Part shown: one piece after another, positions 1-9,471 of the stretch | How the letters are laid out: every line of letters starts with the position of its first letter | How positions within the stretch are numbered: the stretch's first letter is position 1 | Assembly: GCA_017434525.1 (NCBI GenBank) | Contig: JAFRFD010000075.1 | Location: 1-64,000, forward strand | DNA: 64,000 nucleotides | From: Methanobrevibacter sp. | Lineage (GTDB): Archaea > Methanobacteriota > Methanobacteria > Methanobacteriales > Methanobacteriaceae | Direction of reading: 5' to 3' | Notes under the pieces: generated by a model | Databases searched by the model: none | What the model saw: the letters and a program-made list of their open reading frames with translations, nothing else | What the model was told of the DNA's origin: nothing | Program-made: the position numbers and the translations under genes

Positions 1-3000
1 ATTTACAACAGATGAAAGAACAAGGCGTAATACTTCACCATTCGCCATCTCATCAATTTTCCAAACATCATCTTCAAATATACCATCATCTATTTGATAA
101 ATTTCAAAGCTAACTAAACCTTTAGGTAAAATATCAGTCACTTTAACATTCTGTGCTTTGGAAGGCCCATTATTTTTTATTGTGATAACCCATCTCACAG
201 TAGAATCATTGTGAACAGTTTTGTCTGATACTGTCTTATTGATAGCTAAATCTGCTGAAGGTATTGCTTTAACAGTCTCATTAACTTTTAAATCATCATC
301 GACAGTTACGTTATTAGTTAATTCACCATCTTTAGTGACACTGACTTTAATAACTATAACCGCTTTTGAATTATGAGGAATGTTTCTAATAACCCAAGTT
401 ACCTTATTAGCTGAATGGGAAGATACTCCTCCAGTAGCATTAATTATGTTGACTGTAGTTTCATATACTAAACCATCAGGCAAATCATCAATCACTGTTA
501 ATTCTCTAGTATAATCATTTTCACCATTGTTTATAATAGTTATATTATATTCTATTGTATCCCCAACATGAGGGGTTAAATCACTAGCAGTTTTATCAAC
601 AGCTAATTTGATTACTTTTACAGTTTTATTATCCTTATTATTGGTAAGATTCCAATCTGTTTCGTTGGAATATACTCTAGCAACATTATCAAAAGAACCG
701 ACTTTAGTTGCTATTGTTGTAATTGTTAATCTTACGGTTTCATCCGGATTAATTGTTCCAATAGTCCAATTATTAGTTTTATTACTGTAATTACCTTTAG
801 ATGGATTACATGATACATATGTAAACTCTTTAGGTAAAACATCTGTTAGATTAACATGTGTAGCAACAGTAGCATTTTTTGCATTGTGAACTGTAATTGT
901 CCAGGTAACAGTATCGCCAATGAAATATTCATCCTTATCAGAGGTCTTATTTACTGATAAATCCACATAGCCAAGTACTCTAAAGGTATTAGTGTTTTGA
1001 ATAGCCTTATAGTTCCAGTCTTCAGGGTGATTTGCACTTACAACATATTCTCCTACTGGTAAAGGTTCATCTAATGGAATAATAATTTTTGTACTTCTTT
1101 TAGGTCTTTCAAGATAAATCACGACTTCACCATAAATATCAGTAATGTATTGTGTGGTTTCAAGTATTGTTTTACCGTCAACTTGCTGAATTCTAACATT
1201 GATTTTCTGCATGTATTCACGATCATCTTGGTACAGTTTGGTTCCACCAGCACTGTTCTCTACTCCGTTTACAGGAACTACCCAATTATTACCAGTGTTA
1301 ATTTTAGCCCCAGTATTGTTTTTAAATGTTACATTCAAGAAATGGATTTCAGTGTTTTTATTAGCATTATGAATTGCGTTAATAATATTGTCTCCACCTC
1401 TGTGTTGAATGGTAATGTTTTCATTTGAAGTATTATAATAACTTTCTTTAGGTTTTGGAGTAACACTTAAAAGATAACTCCATGCTTGGTTTTCATTGAA
1501 AACATCATTTTTAAGTCTGAAGTTTTTACCGTTACTATAAATTGCTGAACCATTACGAGCTTTATTATGAGTGAACTCGTTTGAAATTGTTGTTGTATTA
1601 TCACCTTTTACAAAAATCGCTCCACCAAGACCTGAATTATCGTTACCATCATTTGGTATGGCTTCATTTTCTGTAAAATTGTTTGAAGTGAATGTTGAAT
1701 TATCTCCATGAACAAATACAGCCCCACCTTGATGGGTTACGTTATTCTGATAAAATGTATTATTACCTACCTTAGCAAAGTTACCTTCAATATAAATTGC
1801 TCCACCGCTACTAGCATTATTCTTAATAAATTTAGAACTAGCGTTTATTGTAGCATTGTCACCTCTAATGTAAACACCAGCACCGTCAACAGCAACGTTA
1901 TCACTGAAAGTGGAATTGGAAATTAGATTATCATTACCTTCAATATAGACACCTGCACCAAAAGCGGCATCATTGTGATTGAATGTTGAATTTAAAATCC
2001 TAGTATCATTACCTTCAATGTAAACACCACATCCGGAAAAACCGTCCTGATTTTTAAAAGTTGAATTAACAATATCTGTATTAGAACCTATAATATAAAC
2101 ACCAAGACCATCTAAACCTTCATTTTTGTCAAAGGTTGAATTAAAGATTTTAGTATCATTACCTAAAATAAAAATACCTGCACCATCAACGGCATAATTC
2201 TCTTCAAATTCAGAATTATAAACCTCAGTATCTTTACCATTTATATAAATTGTACCATTTATACCGTCATTTTTAGTAAAGTTTGAATCAAAAATCCCTG
2301 TATTATTACCTATAATATAAAATGCGGAACCTTGATCAGCATAATTCTCTTCAAAAATATTATCATGAATTTCTGCATTATTACCCTTGATGAAAACAGT
2401 TCCGTTAACCGCATAATGGTTATAAAATTTTGTATTATTAATAATAGTCCTCTGACCTAGAATATACACGGCAGACCCATTTCCACTATGCGCTATATTT
2501 TTATTAAATATACAGTCCAAAATTTTAGTATCGTTACCATATACATATACTGCACCAGCATCTCCAGATGGTCTAAACCAAACGTCAGGATGTTTCTCAT
2601 AATAATCACCATTTTCATCAGGAATGTACTTACCTGTAGTGGCATCATATCTAAAACGTGGTTGTCCTTTCCATTTTCCATCACTCATTTCATTATATAC
2701 AGCTACACAAAATGAAGAAGATTGGCCTTTTATCTTTGCAACATTGTATGTAAAATTACAATTCTCAATAGTCACATTATTTCCCTGATAATTTCTACCA
2801 CTAAACCCATCGTGGGCACCATCCAATCCACCAACCATAATGGCAGCACCCTGACCACCAGTACAATTATCGAATTTTGAATTTCTAACTATCACGTTAT
2901 CGTGACTTATACCAATACCCGCTGCATATTCACCAGTACCGGTACAGTTTATAAATGAACAACCGTCAATTATTTCCGGAGAGGTAATATAAGCAAAAGA

Positions 3001-4071
3001 AGAAGAGAAATTACCATGAATATAAACTGCAAACCAACGGGAAGTAACATTAATAAAATTACATTTTGTTAAGACTGAAGCTACAGCTGAAGATCCCCAA
3101 TTTGACTCGTCAGCAATACACAAAGCACCACCATGTTGAGCAGAGGATGTATTAATAAAGTTACAATTAGTCATGCCGATACCAAATACAGCTCCTAATT
3201 GGCCAGAACCATCATTAACATCATTTGCACCCTTATATGTTTGGTGACAGTTAGTAAAATTACAATTTTTAATCGGCAATGGAGTATTATCCCAATAGCA
3301 ACCTTCCATACCCATAAATTGATATTGAGATACACAATTGTTTATAACACAGTCTGTCAAAGATCCACTTTGAAAATTAACTAATTTAGTGGTTGCATTT
3401 AAATTTTCAAATGAAACATTAGTTAAAAAACATCCGTAAGTACTGTAAAATCCTCTTTTACCAGTAGACCCAGGAATGACTGGAGATTTAGAATTTTTAA
3501 CTCCAAAAGTTAAAGCATAATCCCAACTATCACCAAATTTAGCCATAACACCGTCACCCAGCTGAGAACCTCCATATATTTTTACATTACTAATATATAC
3601 TTTGTTCGGCCTATTATCAGTGTCTCCATCCCACCAATTGTCACCATTATCTGGATCATATGTACCTGCAAGAATTTTAGTAGCTCCAGTATAGTTTCCT
3701 CCATTCAGGTAAAGAGTACCTCCGCCGTGTTCAGATATATATAAAATCTCACTTTTGATATCGTCCATAGTACCACCATCTAAACTCCTATCAGTGGCAC
3801 CAAGAACAGGATTTTCATTACTAGCACGCAATGAATTAAGATTATTATCAGCCAAATTTCCTTTATCATTAGTATAAAAATTATCTTCAATAGCCAAGTT
3901 AGATGAATCTCCATTTTCAGCATTTAAAATTTCATCAATTTCACACTCTTTCGAAACGGACAGAGTGACATTATCATTTGTATCAGATGCATCCGTTGCA
4001 CTCACAAATGGAATTGATAAAATTATTAAAACTAGTATTAAAATGAAAAACAAATTCCGCCTACAATGCAT
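1..4071 (-). CDS. Adhesin-like surface protein (beta-helix plus DUF11 repeats), 3'-truncated by window edge
   Basis: The minus strand is open from the ATG at 4071 to base 1, giving 1357 codons without a stop; the C-terminus lies outside the window. Residues 1-24 form a signal peptide (basic MHCRRN, a leucine/isoleucine core, then SIPFVSA). Roughly residues 90-850 are Asn/Gly-rich right-handed parallel beta-helix repeats; between about 500 and 800 they recur as units of about 24 residues of the form GNxTxIxNSTF...GAGVYI. Three DUF11-type Ig-like domains follow near residues 1032, 1155 and 1272 (for example LAVDKTASDLTPHVGDTI). An in-frame ATG at 4083 also exists, but GAGG lies 6 nt before 4071 and supports that start. 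The family is thought to act in surface attachment; the ligand is unknown. Confidence 0.9.
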   Translation of the reverse strand, partial: MHCRRNLFFILILVLIILSIPFVSATDASDTNDNVTLSVSKECEIDEILNAENGDSSNLAIEDNFYTNDKGNLADNNLNSLRASNENPVLGATDRSLDGGTMDDIKSEILYISEHGGGTLYLNGGNYTGATKILAGTYDPDNGDNWWDGDTDNRPNKVYISNVKIYGGSQLGDGVMAKFGDSWDYALTFGVKNSKSPVIPGSTGKRGFYSTYGCFLTNVSFENLNATTKLVNFQSGSLTDCVINNCVSQYQFMGMEGCYWDNTPLPIKNCNFTNCHQTYKGANDVNDGSGQLGAVFGIGMTNCNFINTSSAQHGGALCIADESNWGSSAVASVLTKCNFINVTSRWFAVYIHGNFSSSFAYITSPEIIDGCSFINCTGTGEYAAGIGISHDNVIVRNSKFDNCTGGQGAAIMVGGLDGAHDGFSGRNYQGNNVTIENCNFTYNVAKIKGQSSSFCVAVYNEMSDGKWKGQPRFRYDATTGKYIPDENGDYYEKHPDVWFRPSGDAGAVYVYGNDTKILDCIFNKNIAHSGNGSAVYILGQRTIINNTKFYNHYAVNGTVFIKGNNAEIHDNIFEENYADQGSAFYIIGNNTGIFDSNFTKNDGINGTIYINGKDTEVYNSEFEENYAVDGAGIFILGNDTKIFNSTFDKNEGLDGLGVYIIGSNTDIVNSTFKNQDGFSGCGVYIEGNDTRILNSTFNHNDAAFGAGVYIEGNDNLISNSTFSDNVAVDGAGVYIRGDNATINASSKFIKNNASSGGAIYIEGNFAKVGNNTFYQNNVTHQGGAVFVHGDNSTFTSNNFTENEAIPNDGNDNSGLGGAIFVKGDNTTTISNEFTHNKARNGSAIYSNGKNFRLKNDVFNENQAWSYLLSVTPKPKESYYNTSNENITIQHRGGDNIINAIHNANKNTEIHFLNVTFKNNTGAKINTGNNWVVPVNGVENSAGGTKLYQDDREYMQKINVRIQQVDGKTILETTQYITDIYGEVVIYLERPKRSTKIIIPLDEPLPVGEYVVSANHPEDWNYKAIQNTNTFRVLGYVDLSVNKTSDKDEYFIGDTVTWTITVHNAKNATVATHVNLTDVLPKEFTYVSCNPSKGNYSNKTNNWTIGTINPDETVRLTITTIATKVGSFDNVARVYSNETDWNLTNNKDNKTVKVIKLAVDKTASDLTPHVGDTIEYNITIINNGENDYTRELTVIDDLPDGLVYETTVNIINATGGVSSHSANKVTWVIRNIPHNSKAVIVIKVSVTKDGELTNNVTVDDDLKVNETVKAIPSADLAINKTVSDKTVHNDSTVRWVITIKNNGPSKAQNVKVTDILPKGLVSFEIYQIDDGIFEDDVWKIDEMANGEVLRLVLSSVVN

Positions 4072-4083
4072 AATTTTCCTCAT

Positions 4084-5108
4084 TTACAACAAATTTTAAA
4101 ATTTTGTTTTCTTTTATCTAATGAAAATTATCCATATAGTATAAAAATATTTACTAAAAATTAATGAAAATGTACATAGTGCTGAATATATATTAGTTAA
4201 CTATATAATATAAACCTTATTATTTAATTCAATATATTGTAGATAATTTTAGGACAAATCATTTAAAAAAAATAGGTTAAATATAAACAAAATAGTAATA
4301 ATTGAAAAAAATTAAGAATAAACGTTAAAAATAGTTAATAATAAATAAAATAAATAACTATTGACAGCCATATAAAAACCATTATAATGATTTAGAATAA
4401 CTGATATGATCAAATCAAATCTATGTCAAGAATCAAAAATTGATAATAGACAATAGTTATTTATATTATCATTATTATTTGATATATCAATTTTAATAAT
4501 CTCCAATATACTCACCATCATATGGGGACTGATAGCGAATAGCACGAGATTGAATTTATTGATATTATTTAGCACTAAAACTGAATCGTGACAAGTCACG
4601 ATTAAGACTTTCTTTTAAAGTCTTTCAAATACAATCTTACGAAAGTATCCATTTTCTATTAATTTTTTAAAATATTTAAATACTATTTGTACAAATTTCA
4701 TTAACATATGTCCAAATTATATTCTCTATAATATAGACAATATGTAATAGAATATATGTTTTTAGTAAATAAATATTTTACTAAGGATTTAATTTCAAAA
4801 TTATGTTAATTTATGAATATTTTTTTAATAAACTAATTAAAAACTTTTTTTTATATAATTTATATTAAATTTAAAATCCATACCATATAATTATAAAACA
4901 GATTCAAAAAATGGAGATTATATTATCATTATATAATAAAAATAAGTAAAATATATTAAAATAAATAAAAAATTCACTTTTTAATTTAGTAAAAAATAAT
5001 TAAGGTTTATAAAATTACAATAGATTATTGAAAAGAATTTAAATATTCTATTACAATCACGAATTGAAAAAAATAATTATTATTTAATAGAACGAATATA
5101 ATAATATT
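4084..5108. other. AT-rich 1 kb intergenic region between divergent genes
   Basis: No convincing protein gene. It must hold the promoters of the adhesin (minus) and the radical SAM gene (plus). The one compositionally distinct part is about 4500-4630, which is richer in G and C and contains two adjacent hairpins (separate entry). A TTTAAATA element near 5038-5045 could be the TATA box of the downstream radical SAM gene. Confidence 0.6.
4500..4630. ncRNA. Candidate structured RNA: two tandem perfect hairpins
   Basis: A perfect palindrome lies at 4584-4603 (AATCGTGAC, AA, GTCACGATT). It is directly abutted by a second stem, AAGACTTT at 4604-4611 and AAAGTCTT at 4617-4624 with loop CTTTT. The preceding 80 bases are richer in G and C than the rest of the gap, as intergenic RNAs in AT-rich archaea often are. 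No known RNA family was recognised and the strand is undecided. It could instead be a protein-binding site or a terminator pair. Confidence 0.35.
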
Positions 5109-6221
5109 ATGGGTACTTTAGAAAAGATGAAAATACTAACGGATTCCGCACAATATGACCTTTGCGATTATGTTAGTCATAATAAAAGTTCACAGGTCAA
5201 CTTACCCGGAATCTATGAGGCTACAGGCCATAACGGATGTAAAATTCCTCTTTTCAAAACATTATTAACAAACAAATGTAAAAATGATTGCAAGTACTGC
5301 ATAAACCAATCTAAAAGAAACTTCACAAGACTCGAACTATCACCCGAAGAATTGGCAAAGGCATTTCTTGGATATTACAACAGAGGGATGGTCAATGGAT
5401 TATTTTTAAGCTCCGGAATATCAGGAGATGTTGATGAGACAATGGAAAAACAAATTGAAACCGTTAGGCTGCTACGACAAAAATACGGTTATGATGATTA
5501 TATCCACTTAAAAGTAGTTCCAGGTGCAAGTAAAGATTCTATTACTAGAGCCATGGCATTGGCCAACAGAGTCAGTATAAACATTGAAGCGGCAACTCCT
5601 TCAGGCCTTGCAGAGTTATCATCCACTAAAGACTACAATAAGGATATATTAAAAAGGTTGTCTTGGATCAATTCCCTGCAGCATAAAAGTACAACATATC
5701 CAAATTCTACTCACACCACACAGTTGATAGTCGGTGCAAACAACGAAAGTGACAAGGAGATTTTACAAAGAATGGAAAAAATCTACAAAAAATCAGATTT
5801 GAAAAGAACATATTTTTCAGCATTCACCCCAATTGAAGATACGGAATTTGGAAATAAAACAGCATGTTCAACTGATAGAACCGCAAAATTATACAATGCA
5901 GACAGTTTGGTTAACGATTACCATTACAATGTCAAAGAACTTGTATTTGATGAAAACGATAGGTTGTCACTTACCCAAGATCCAAAGATTCTGGCCGCAA
6001 AAAATATGGATATATTTCCTGTAGAAATTAATAGCGCACCATTTATAGAATTGATTAGAGTACCTGGTATCGGTGTGAAATCTGCACGAAAAATAATTTC
6101 TATTAGGAAAAAACTGCCTTTTAAAAATAAAGAGCAATTGAAAAATTTAGGTGTTGTGGTGGATAGAGCCGAACCTTATATCAAAATAAGTGGCCAATAT
6201 CAAACTACTTTTGATTTCTAG
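5109..6221 (+). CDS. Radical SAM protein with C-terminal helix-hairpin-helix (putative DNA modification/repair)
   Basis: 370 aa. The radical SAM cluster motif CX3CX2C is formed by Cys57, Cys61 and Cys64 (KCKNDCKYC), so a 4Fe-4S cluster and SAM chemistry are expected. A helix-hairpin-helix DNA-binding motif near residues 318-350 (IRVPGIGVKSARKI) closes the protein. This order matches the family annotated as putative DNA modification/repair radical SAM protein; its reaction is not established. The gene is monocistronic and diverges from the adhesin. No canonical ribosome-binding site precedes the ATG, so the message may have a weak or structured leader. Confidence 0.85.
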   Translation: MGTLEKMKILTDSAQYDLCDYVSHNKSSQVNLPGIYEATGHNGCKIPLFKTLLTNKCKNDCKYCINQSKRNFTRLELSPEELAKAFLGYYNRGMVNGLFLSSGISGDVDETMEKQIETVRLLRQKYGYDDYIHLKVVPGASKDSITRAMALANRVSINIEAATPSGLAELSSTKDYNKDILKRLSWINSLQHKSTTYPNSTHTTQLIVGANNESDKEILQRMEKIYKKSDLKRTYFSAFTPIEDTEFGNKTACSTDRTAKLYNADSLVNDYHYNVKELVFDENDRLSLTQDPKILAAKNMDIFPVEINSAPFIELIRVPGIGVKSARKIISIRKKLPFKNKEQLKNLGVVVDRAEPYIKISGQYQTTFDF

Positions 6222-6408
6222 ATTTCTAAGGCATTATTTCACTATTTATAAGAAATAAATTAAATTAGGATAACTGGAAAATTGATGATTTTAATAGAAA
6301 AAATTAGTCTACAATAGATTATAATGAAAATATACAATCTACAATTTCAAGTGTAAAATAGATTAAAAAAAATTTACAAAAAATAGAATATAAAAAATAA
6401 TAGATTAA
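6222..6408. other. Convergent intergenic spacer with an ORB-core sequence
   Basis: Separates the convergent radical SAM and ParB-like genes. It contains TTTCAAGTGTAAA at 6345-6357, the reverse complement of the TTACACTTGAAA core seen in the origin region near 28.6 kb. The ACCTCT extension of full ORBs is absent here, so this is a weak site. No other feature seen. Confidence 0.4.
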
Positions 6409-6963
6409 TTAATAATCATCAAACAATTTCCATATTTCAGGATATTTTTTAGAAACAGCTTCATCAATTAAGGTAGAAGCCTCTTTTGAAATACTAAATT
6501 CAGGCTCAGTTTTACGTAAATATCTAAATACTGCAGATGATCTCGCAGACCAAAGAGTAATTCTAGGATTTTTATCAACAATTTCTTTAACTTCTTCTAC
6601 ATGAGCTAGATCTACTTGCGCTTTTTGTGAATCTTGTACGCTATCTCCAATGTCTTTATCGCCAGATATGTCTTCGGATGATTCGCCATCCTTTTCGGTG
6701 CCTTCATCTTGGATTTCATCTGTCTTTTTGTCTTCGATTTCTTCATCTGAAGTGGAAGTAGAATTATTTTCTTTTTCATTTTCTTCCTCTAACTCTTCAA
6801 ATATATTTTTTTTCTCTTCACTAGATTTCTCTTCATCTGGAGTTTTATCTCCAATATCATTTAGCATGTCTTCAAGAGATTGAGTAGAATTACTGTCAAA
6901 ATCTTCATCATAAAAATCTGGGATTAAAGAATCCAATCCTTTACCTAGGCCTTTTCTTGGCAT
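6409..6963 (-). CDS. ParA-partner protein with ParB-like N-terminal motif and acidic linker
   Basis: 184 aa. The N-terminus MPRKGLGKGLDSLIP matches the short basic peptide that opens bacterial ParB/Spo0J proteins and contacts ParA/Soj to stimulate its ATPase. No ParB CTPase or helix-turn-helix domain follows. Instead residues about 18-115 are a very acidic Glu/Asp/Ser linker, then a compact C-terminal domain of about 65 residues (RITLWSARSSAVFRYLRK...) that I do not recognise. The ATG abuts the TAA of parA with no gap, so the two are translationally coupled. Inference: this is the DNA-binding or adaptor partner of ParA, with the ParA-contacting peptide kept and a lineage-specific DNA-binding domain. 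Confidence 0.7.
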   Translation of the reverse strand: MPRKGLGKGLDSLIPDFYDEDFDSNSTQSLEDMLNDIGDKTPDEEKSSEEKKNIFEELEEENEKENNSTSTSDEEIEDKKTDEIQDEGTEKDGESSEDISGDKDIGDSVQDSQKAQVDLAHVEEVKEIVDKNPRITLWSARSSAVFRYLRKTEPEFSISKEASTLIDEAVSKKYPEIWKLFDDY

Positions 6964-7743
6964 TTACTGGCCCTCCTCATCTCTTTTTAAGATTTCTTTA
7001 GCTAATTTTAGATAAGCTTTTGTTCCAGTGCTGTCTGGATCATAGATTAAACAAGGTTTACCGAAACTTGGAGCTTCCGCTAACCTAATATTTCTTGGAA
7101 TGATGGTTTTAAACAGTAAATTGCTTTCTCCAAAGTGATTTTTTAATTCCTTGTGAACGTCTTTACTGAGTCTGGTTCTCTTATCATAGAGTGTGAGGAG
7201 AATTCCTTTGATTGGAGTTGGGCTTCTGAGTCTTTTTTCAACTAATTTAATTGTATTAATCAAATCAGCTACACCTTCTAATGCGTAATACTCAGCTTGG
7301 ATAGGTATTAAAACACTATCGGAAGCTACTAATGCATTGACAGTAAGTACGCCAAGGGAAGGAGGTAAATCAATGAATATATAATCGAATAATGGAACAA
7401 CATCTTTAAGAGTTTCTTTTAAAATAATGTGATAGTTTTCACGTTGAGAAAGCTCCATGCTAGCCCCACTAAGGGATATATTACTTGGGATAATAAACAA
7501 ATTTTTAATAAACGTAGGAATTGTTGCTTTTTTAACACTTATATCCCCTATGATAGCTTCGTAGATAGAATTTTCCACTTTAGTCTTATCAATCCCAAAA
7601 CTAGTTGTCGCATTAGCTTGAGGATCCATATCAACAACTAAAACAGATTTTCCCATTACCGCTAGGGATGTTGCAGTATTAACAACAGTGGTTGTCTTAC
7701 CGCAACCTCCTTTTTGATTCATCACCGCAATTACTTCACTCAT
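6964..7743 (-). CDS. parA: ParA/Soj-family partition ATPase
   Basis: 259 aa, normal length for the family. The deviant Walker A motif KGGCGKTTT at residues 11-19 (Lys11 and Lys16) is diagnostic of ParA/MinD ATPases. It is followed by DMDPQANATTSFG (Walker A', residues 39-51) and FIDLPPSLG (Walker B). ParA forms ATP-dependent dimers that bind DNA non-specifically and move partition complexes. The ATG has CTAATGAG context with GGAGAATT just upstream. Its partner gene starts directly after the stop. A 400 bp repeat field lies immediately upstream and could be the centromere or operator. Confidence 0.92.
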   Translation of the reverse strand: MSEVIAVMNQKGGCGKTTTVVNTATSLAVMGKSVLVVDMDPQANATTSFGIDKTKVENSIYEAIIGDISVKKATIPTFIKNLFIIPSNISLSGASMELSQRENYHIILKETLKDVVPLFDYIFIDLPPSLGVLTVNALVASDSVLIPIQAEYYALEGVADLINTIKLVEKRLRSPTPIKGILLTLYDKRTRLSKDVHKELKNHFGESNLLFKTIIPRNIRLAEAPSFGKPCLIYDPDSTGTKAYLKLAKEILKRDEEGQ

Positions 7744-8151
7744 TAGAATTCTCCTATTGTAAGTTTTAAGTTATTCGTTATGATTTATAACTTAAAAAGT
7801 TTCAGGTTTAAAGAATAACAAATAAGTTATTCAGTATAAGTTAAAAGGATTAAGTTATTACTTTTAAATGAAAACTTAAAGGAAATAACTTCTAAGTTAC
7901 AACATCTAAGGGATAGGAATTAAGTTTTAAGTTAAAACTTTGAAGTTATAAAAAATAAGTTTTAAGAAATAACTTATCATAACTAACTTTTAACAAATAA
8001 GTTATATTTTATAACTTCTTCCTTATAAAGTATTTGTTTTCACATATAACTTAACACTTAACACTTGCAAGTTATTAGTTATAAGTTATAATTAAAAAAA
8101 AGTATAAGTTATAACTTATAAGTAAAAAAATCAAAAAAAAATAAAGAAGGA
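7744..8151. repeat. AAGTTA/TAACTT repeat field upstream of parA (candidate centromere/operator)
   Basis: Counted by hand, this gap holds 11 AAGTTA and 7 TAACTT hexamers, plus near-misses such as AAGTTT and AAACTT. They are irregularly spaced in both orientations. Several are paired into longer palindromes; the best is TATAAGTTATAACTTATA at 8103-8120. No open reading frame is present. It sits between parA (transcribed away) and the 3' end of trpB2, so most of it is not needed as a promoter. Inference: binding array for the ParA partner protein. Low-complexity AT drift is the alternative, but the repeated exact hexamer argues against it. Confidence 0.6.
8103..8120. promoter_or_regulatory. 18-bp perfect palindrome, copy 1
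   Basis: TATAAGTTATAACTTATA reads the same on both strands. It lies at the far end of the parA-upstream repeat field. An identical 18-bp palindrome occurs at 14095-14112. Confidence 0.65.
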
Positions 8152-9453
8152 TTATTTGGCATTTTGCATTGTTCCTTCAAAATAGCTAGCATATCCTTTT
8201 AAGTCTAACATTCCATGACCGGAGAAGTTCATGACAATTGTTTTTTCCTCACCAGTTTCCTTGCATTTCAATGCTTCATCAATAGTGGCTTTAATAGCAT
8301 GAGTGGTTTCAGGAGCAGGAACAATACCTTGGTTTCGAGCAAAAGTAATTCCAGCGTTGAAACAATCAACTTGATGGACAGCCTTAGGTTCAATATAGCC
8401 TTCCTTAGTCAAAAGGGAAACGATAGGTGACATTCCGTGATATCTTAAACCTCCAGCATGTACTGTTGGAGCTACGAAATCATGGCCTAATGTGAACATT
8501 TTAAGCATTGGAGTGAATTGATTGGAGTCCCCAAAGTCATACTCATAAGATCCTTGTGTAAGGGTAGGACATGCACTAGGTTCAACCGCAATGAATTTGG
8601 TATCAGTATTTCCATCAATTTTATCTTTAATGAATGGGAATAAAGATCCAGCCAAATTACTTCCACCACCAGCACAAGCAATCATTACATCAGGCTCTTC
8701 TTCGGCAATTTCCAATTGGGTTTTTAATTCCTGGCCAATAATTGTTTGATGTAACATTACATGGTTTAAAACACTACCTAATGAATATTTGACTTCATCA
8801 TTTTCCAATGCTTCTTCCATAGCTTCTGAAATCGCAACGCCTAAAGAACCAGGATGGTCAGGATTGTTAGCCAAAATTTCACGGCCGACTTTAGTGTTTT
8901 CACTTGGAGAAGCATATACATTGCTGTCATAAATATTCATGATATTCTTTCTGTCAGGTTTTTGATTGAAAGAAACTTTAACCATGTATACAGTACATTC
9001 AATGTCAAGCAAGTTACAAGCAAGGGATAATGCAGTACCCCATTGACCTGCACCAGTTTCTGTAGTTAACCTTTCAACACCTTCTTTTTTAGCAAAATAT
9101 GCTTGAGGAATAGCGGAATTAAGCTTATGTGAACCTGTTGGAGAAGAGTCTTCCCTTTTGAAATAGATTTTAGCAGGAGTATTTAGATATTCTTCTAATT
9201 TATTAGCCCTTACTAAAGGAGAAGGCCTACCCATTTCCATATATAATTCCCTAACCTCTTTAGGAATTTTAACATAACGGTCACTAGCAAACTCTTGTTC
9301 TAAAGCTGCTTTGGTAAAAGCAATTTGTAAAGATGAAATTTGATCTTTTCCTTCACTATTTTTAGGAGCAGGAAGTTCTACAGGCAAATCTGCAAGCATA
9401 TTATACCATTGTTTTGGTACCTCATCTGAGGATAATTCAATTTTATAAGTCAT
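8152..9453 (-). CDS. trpB2: Tryptophan synthase beta chain-like protein, TrpB2 type
   Basis: 433 aa from the ATG at 9453. Longer readings to 9513 would add 20 residues that run across the promoter and are not conserved. PLP-dependent: Schiff-base lysine Lys110 in SPTGSHKLNSA and phosphate-binding loop GGGSN at 262-266. The N-terminal YNMLADLPVELPAP segment and insertions are typical of TrpB2, a family that condenses indole (or possibly phosphoserine) with serine. It stands alone, away from a trp operon. Four TGTACA-like boxes lie immediately upstream, which fits TrpY control as known for trpB2 in Methanothermobacter. The leader is very short: the TTTAAATA-like box is only about 25 nt before the ATG. 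Confidence 0.93.
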   Translation of the reverse strand: MTYKIELSSDEVPKQWYNMLADLPVELPAPKNSEGKDQISSLQIAFTKAALEQEFASDRYVKIPKEVRELYMEMGRPSPLVRANKLEEYLNTPAKIYFKREDSSPTGSHKLNSAIPQAYFAKKEGVERLTTETGAGQWGTALSLACNLLDIECTVYMVKVSFNQKPDRKNIMNIYDSNVYASPSENTKVGREILANNPDHPGSLGVAISEAMEEALENDEVKYSLGSVLNHVMLHQTIIGQELKTQLEIAEEEPDVMIACAGGGSNLAGSLFPFIKDKIDGNTDTKFIAVEPSACPTLTQGSYEYDFGDSNQFTPMLKMFTLGHDFVAPTVHAGGLRYHGMSPIVSLLTKEGYIEPKAVHQVDCFNAGITFARNQGIVPAPETTHAIKATIDEALKCKETGEEKTIVMNFSGHGMLDLKGYASYFEGTMQNAK

Positions 9454-9471
9454 AATAAATAATATAAATAA

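Noticed and set aside
1..4071. Periodic repeats in the adhesin as DNA-level tandem repeats or CRISPR
   Set aside because: Periodicity is in the protein frame and codons diverge; it reflects beta-helix coils.
7744..8151. Repeats upstream of parA as a CRISPR array
   Set aside because: The unit is only six bases, in both orientations and unevenly spaced; there are no uniform spacers and no cas genes.
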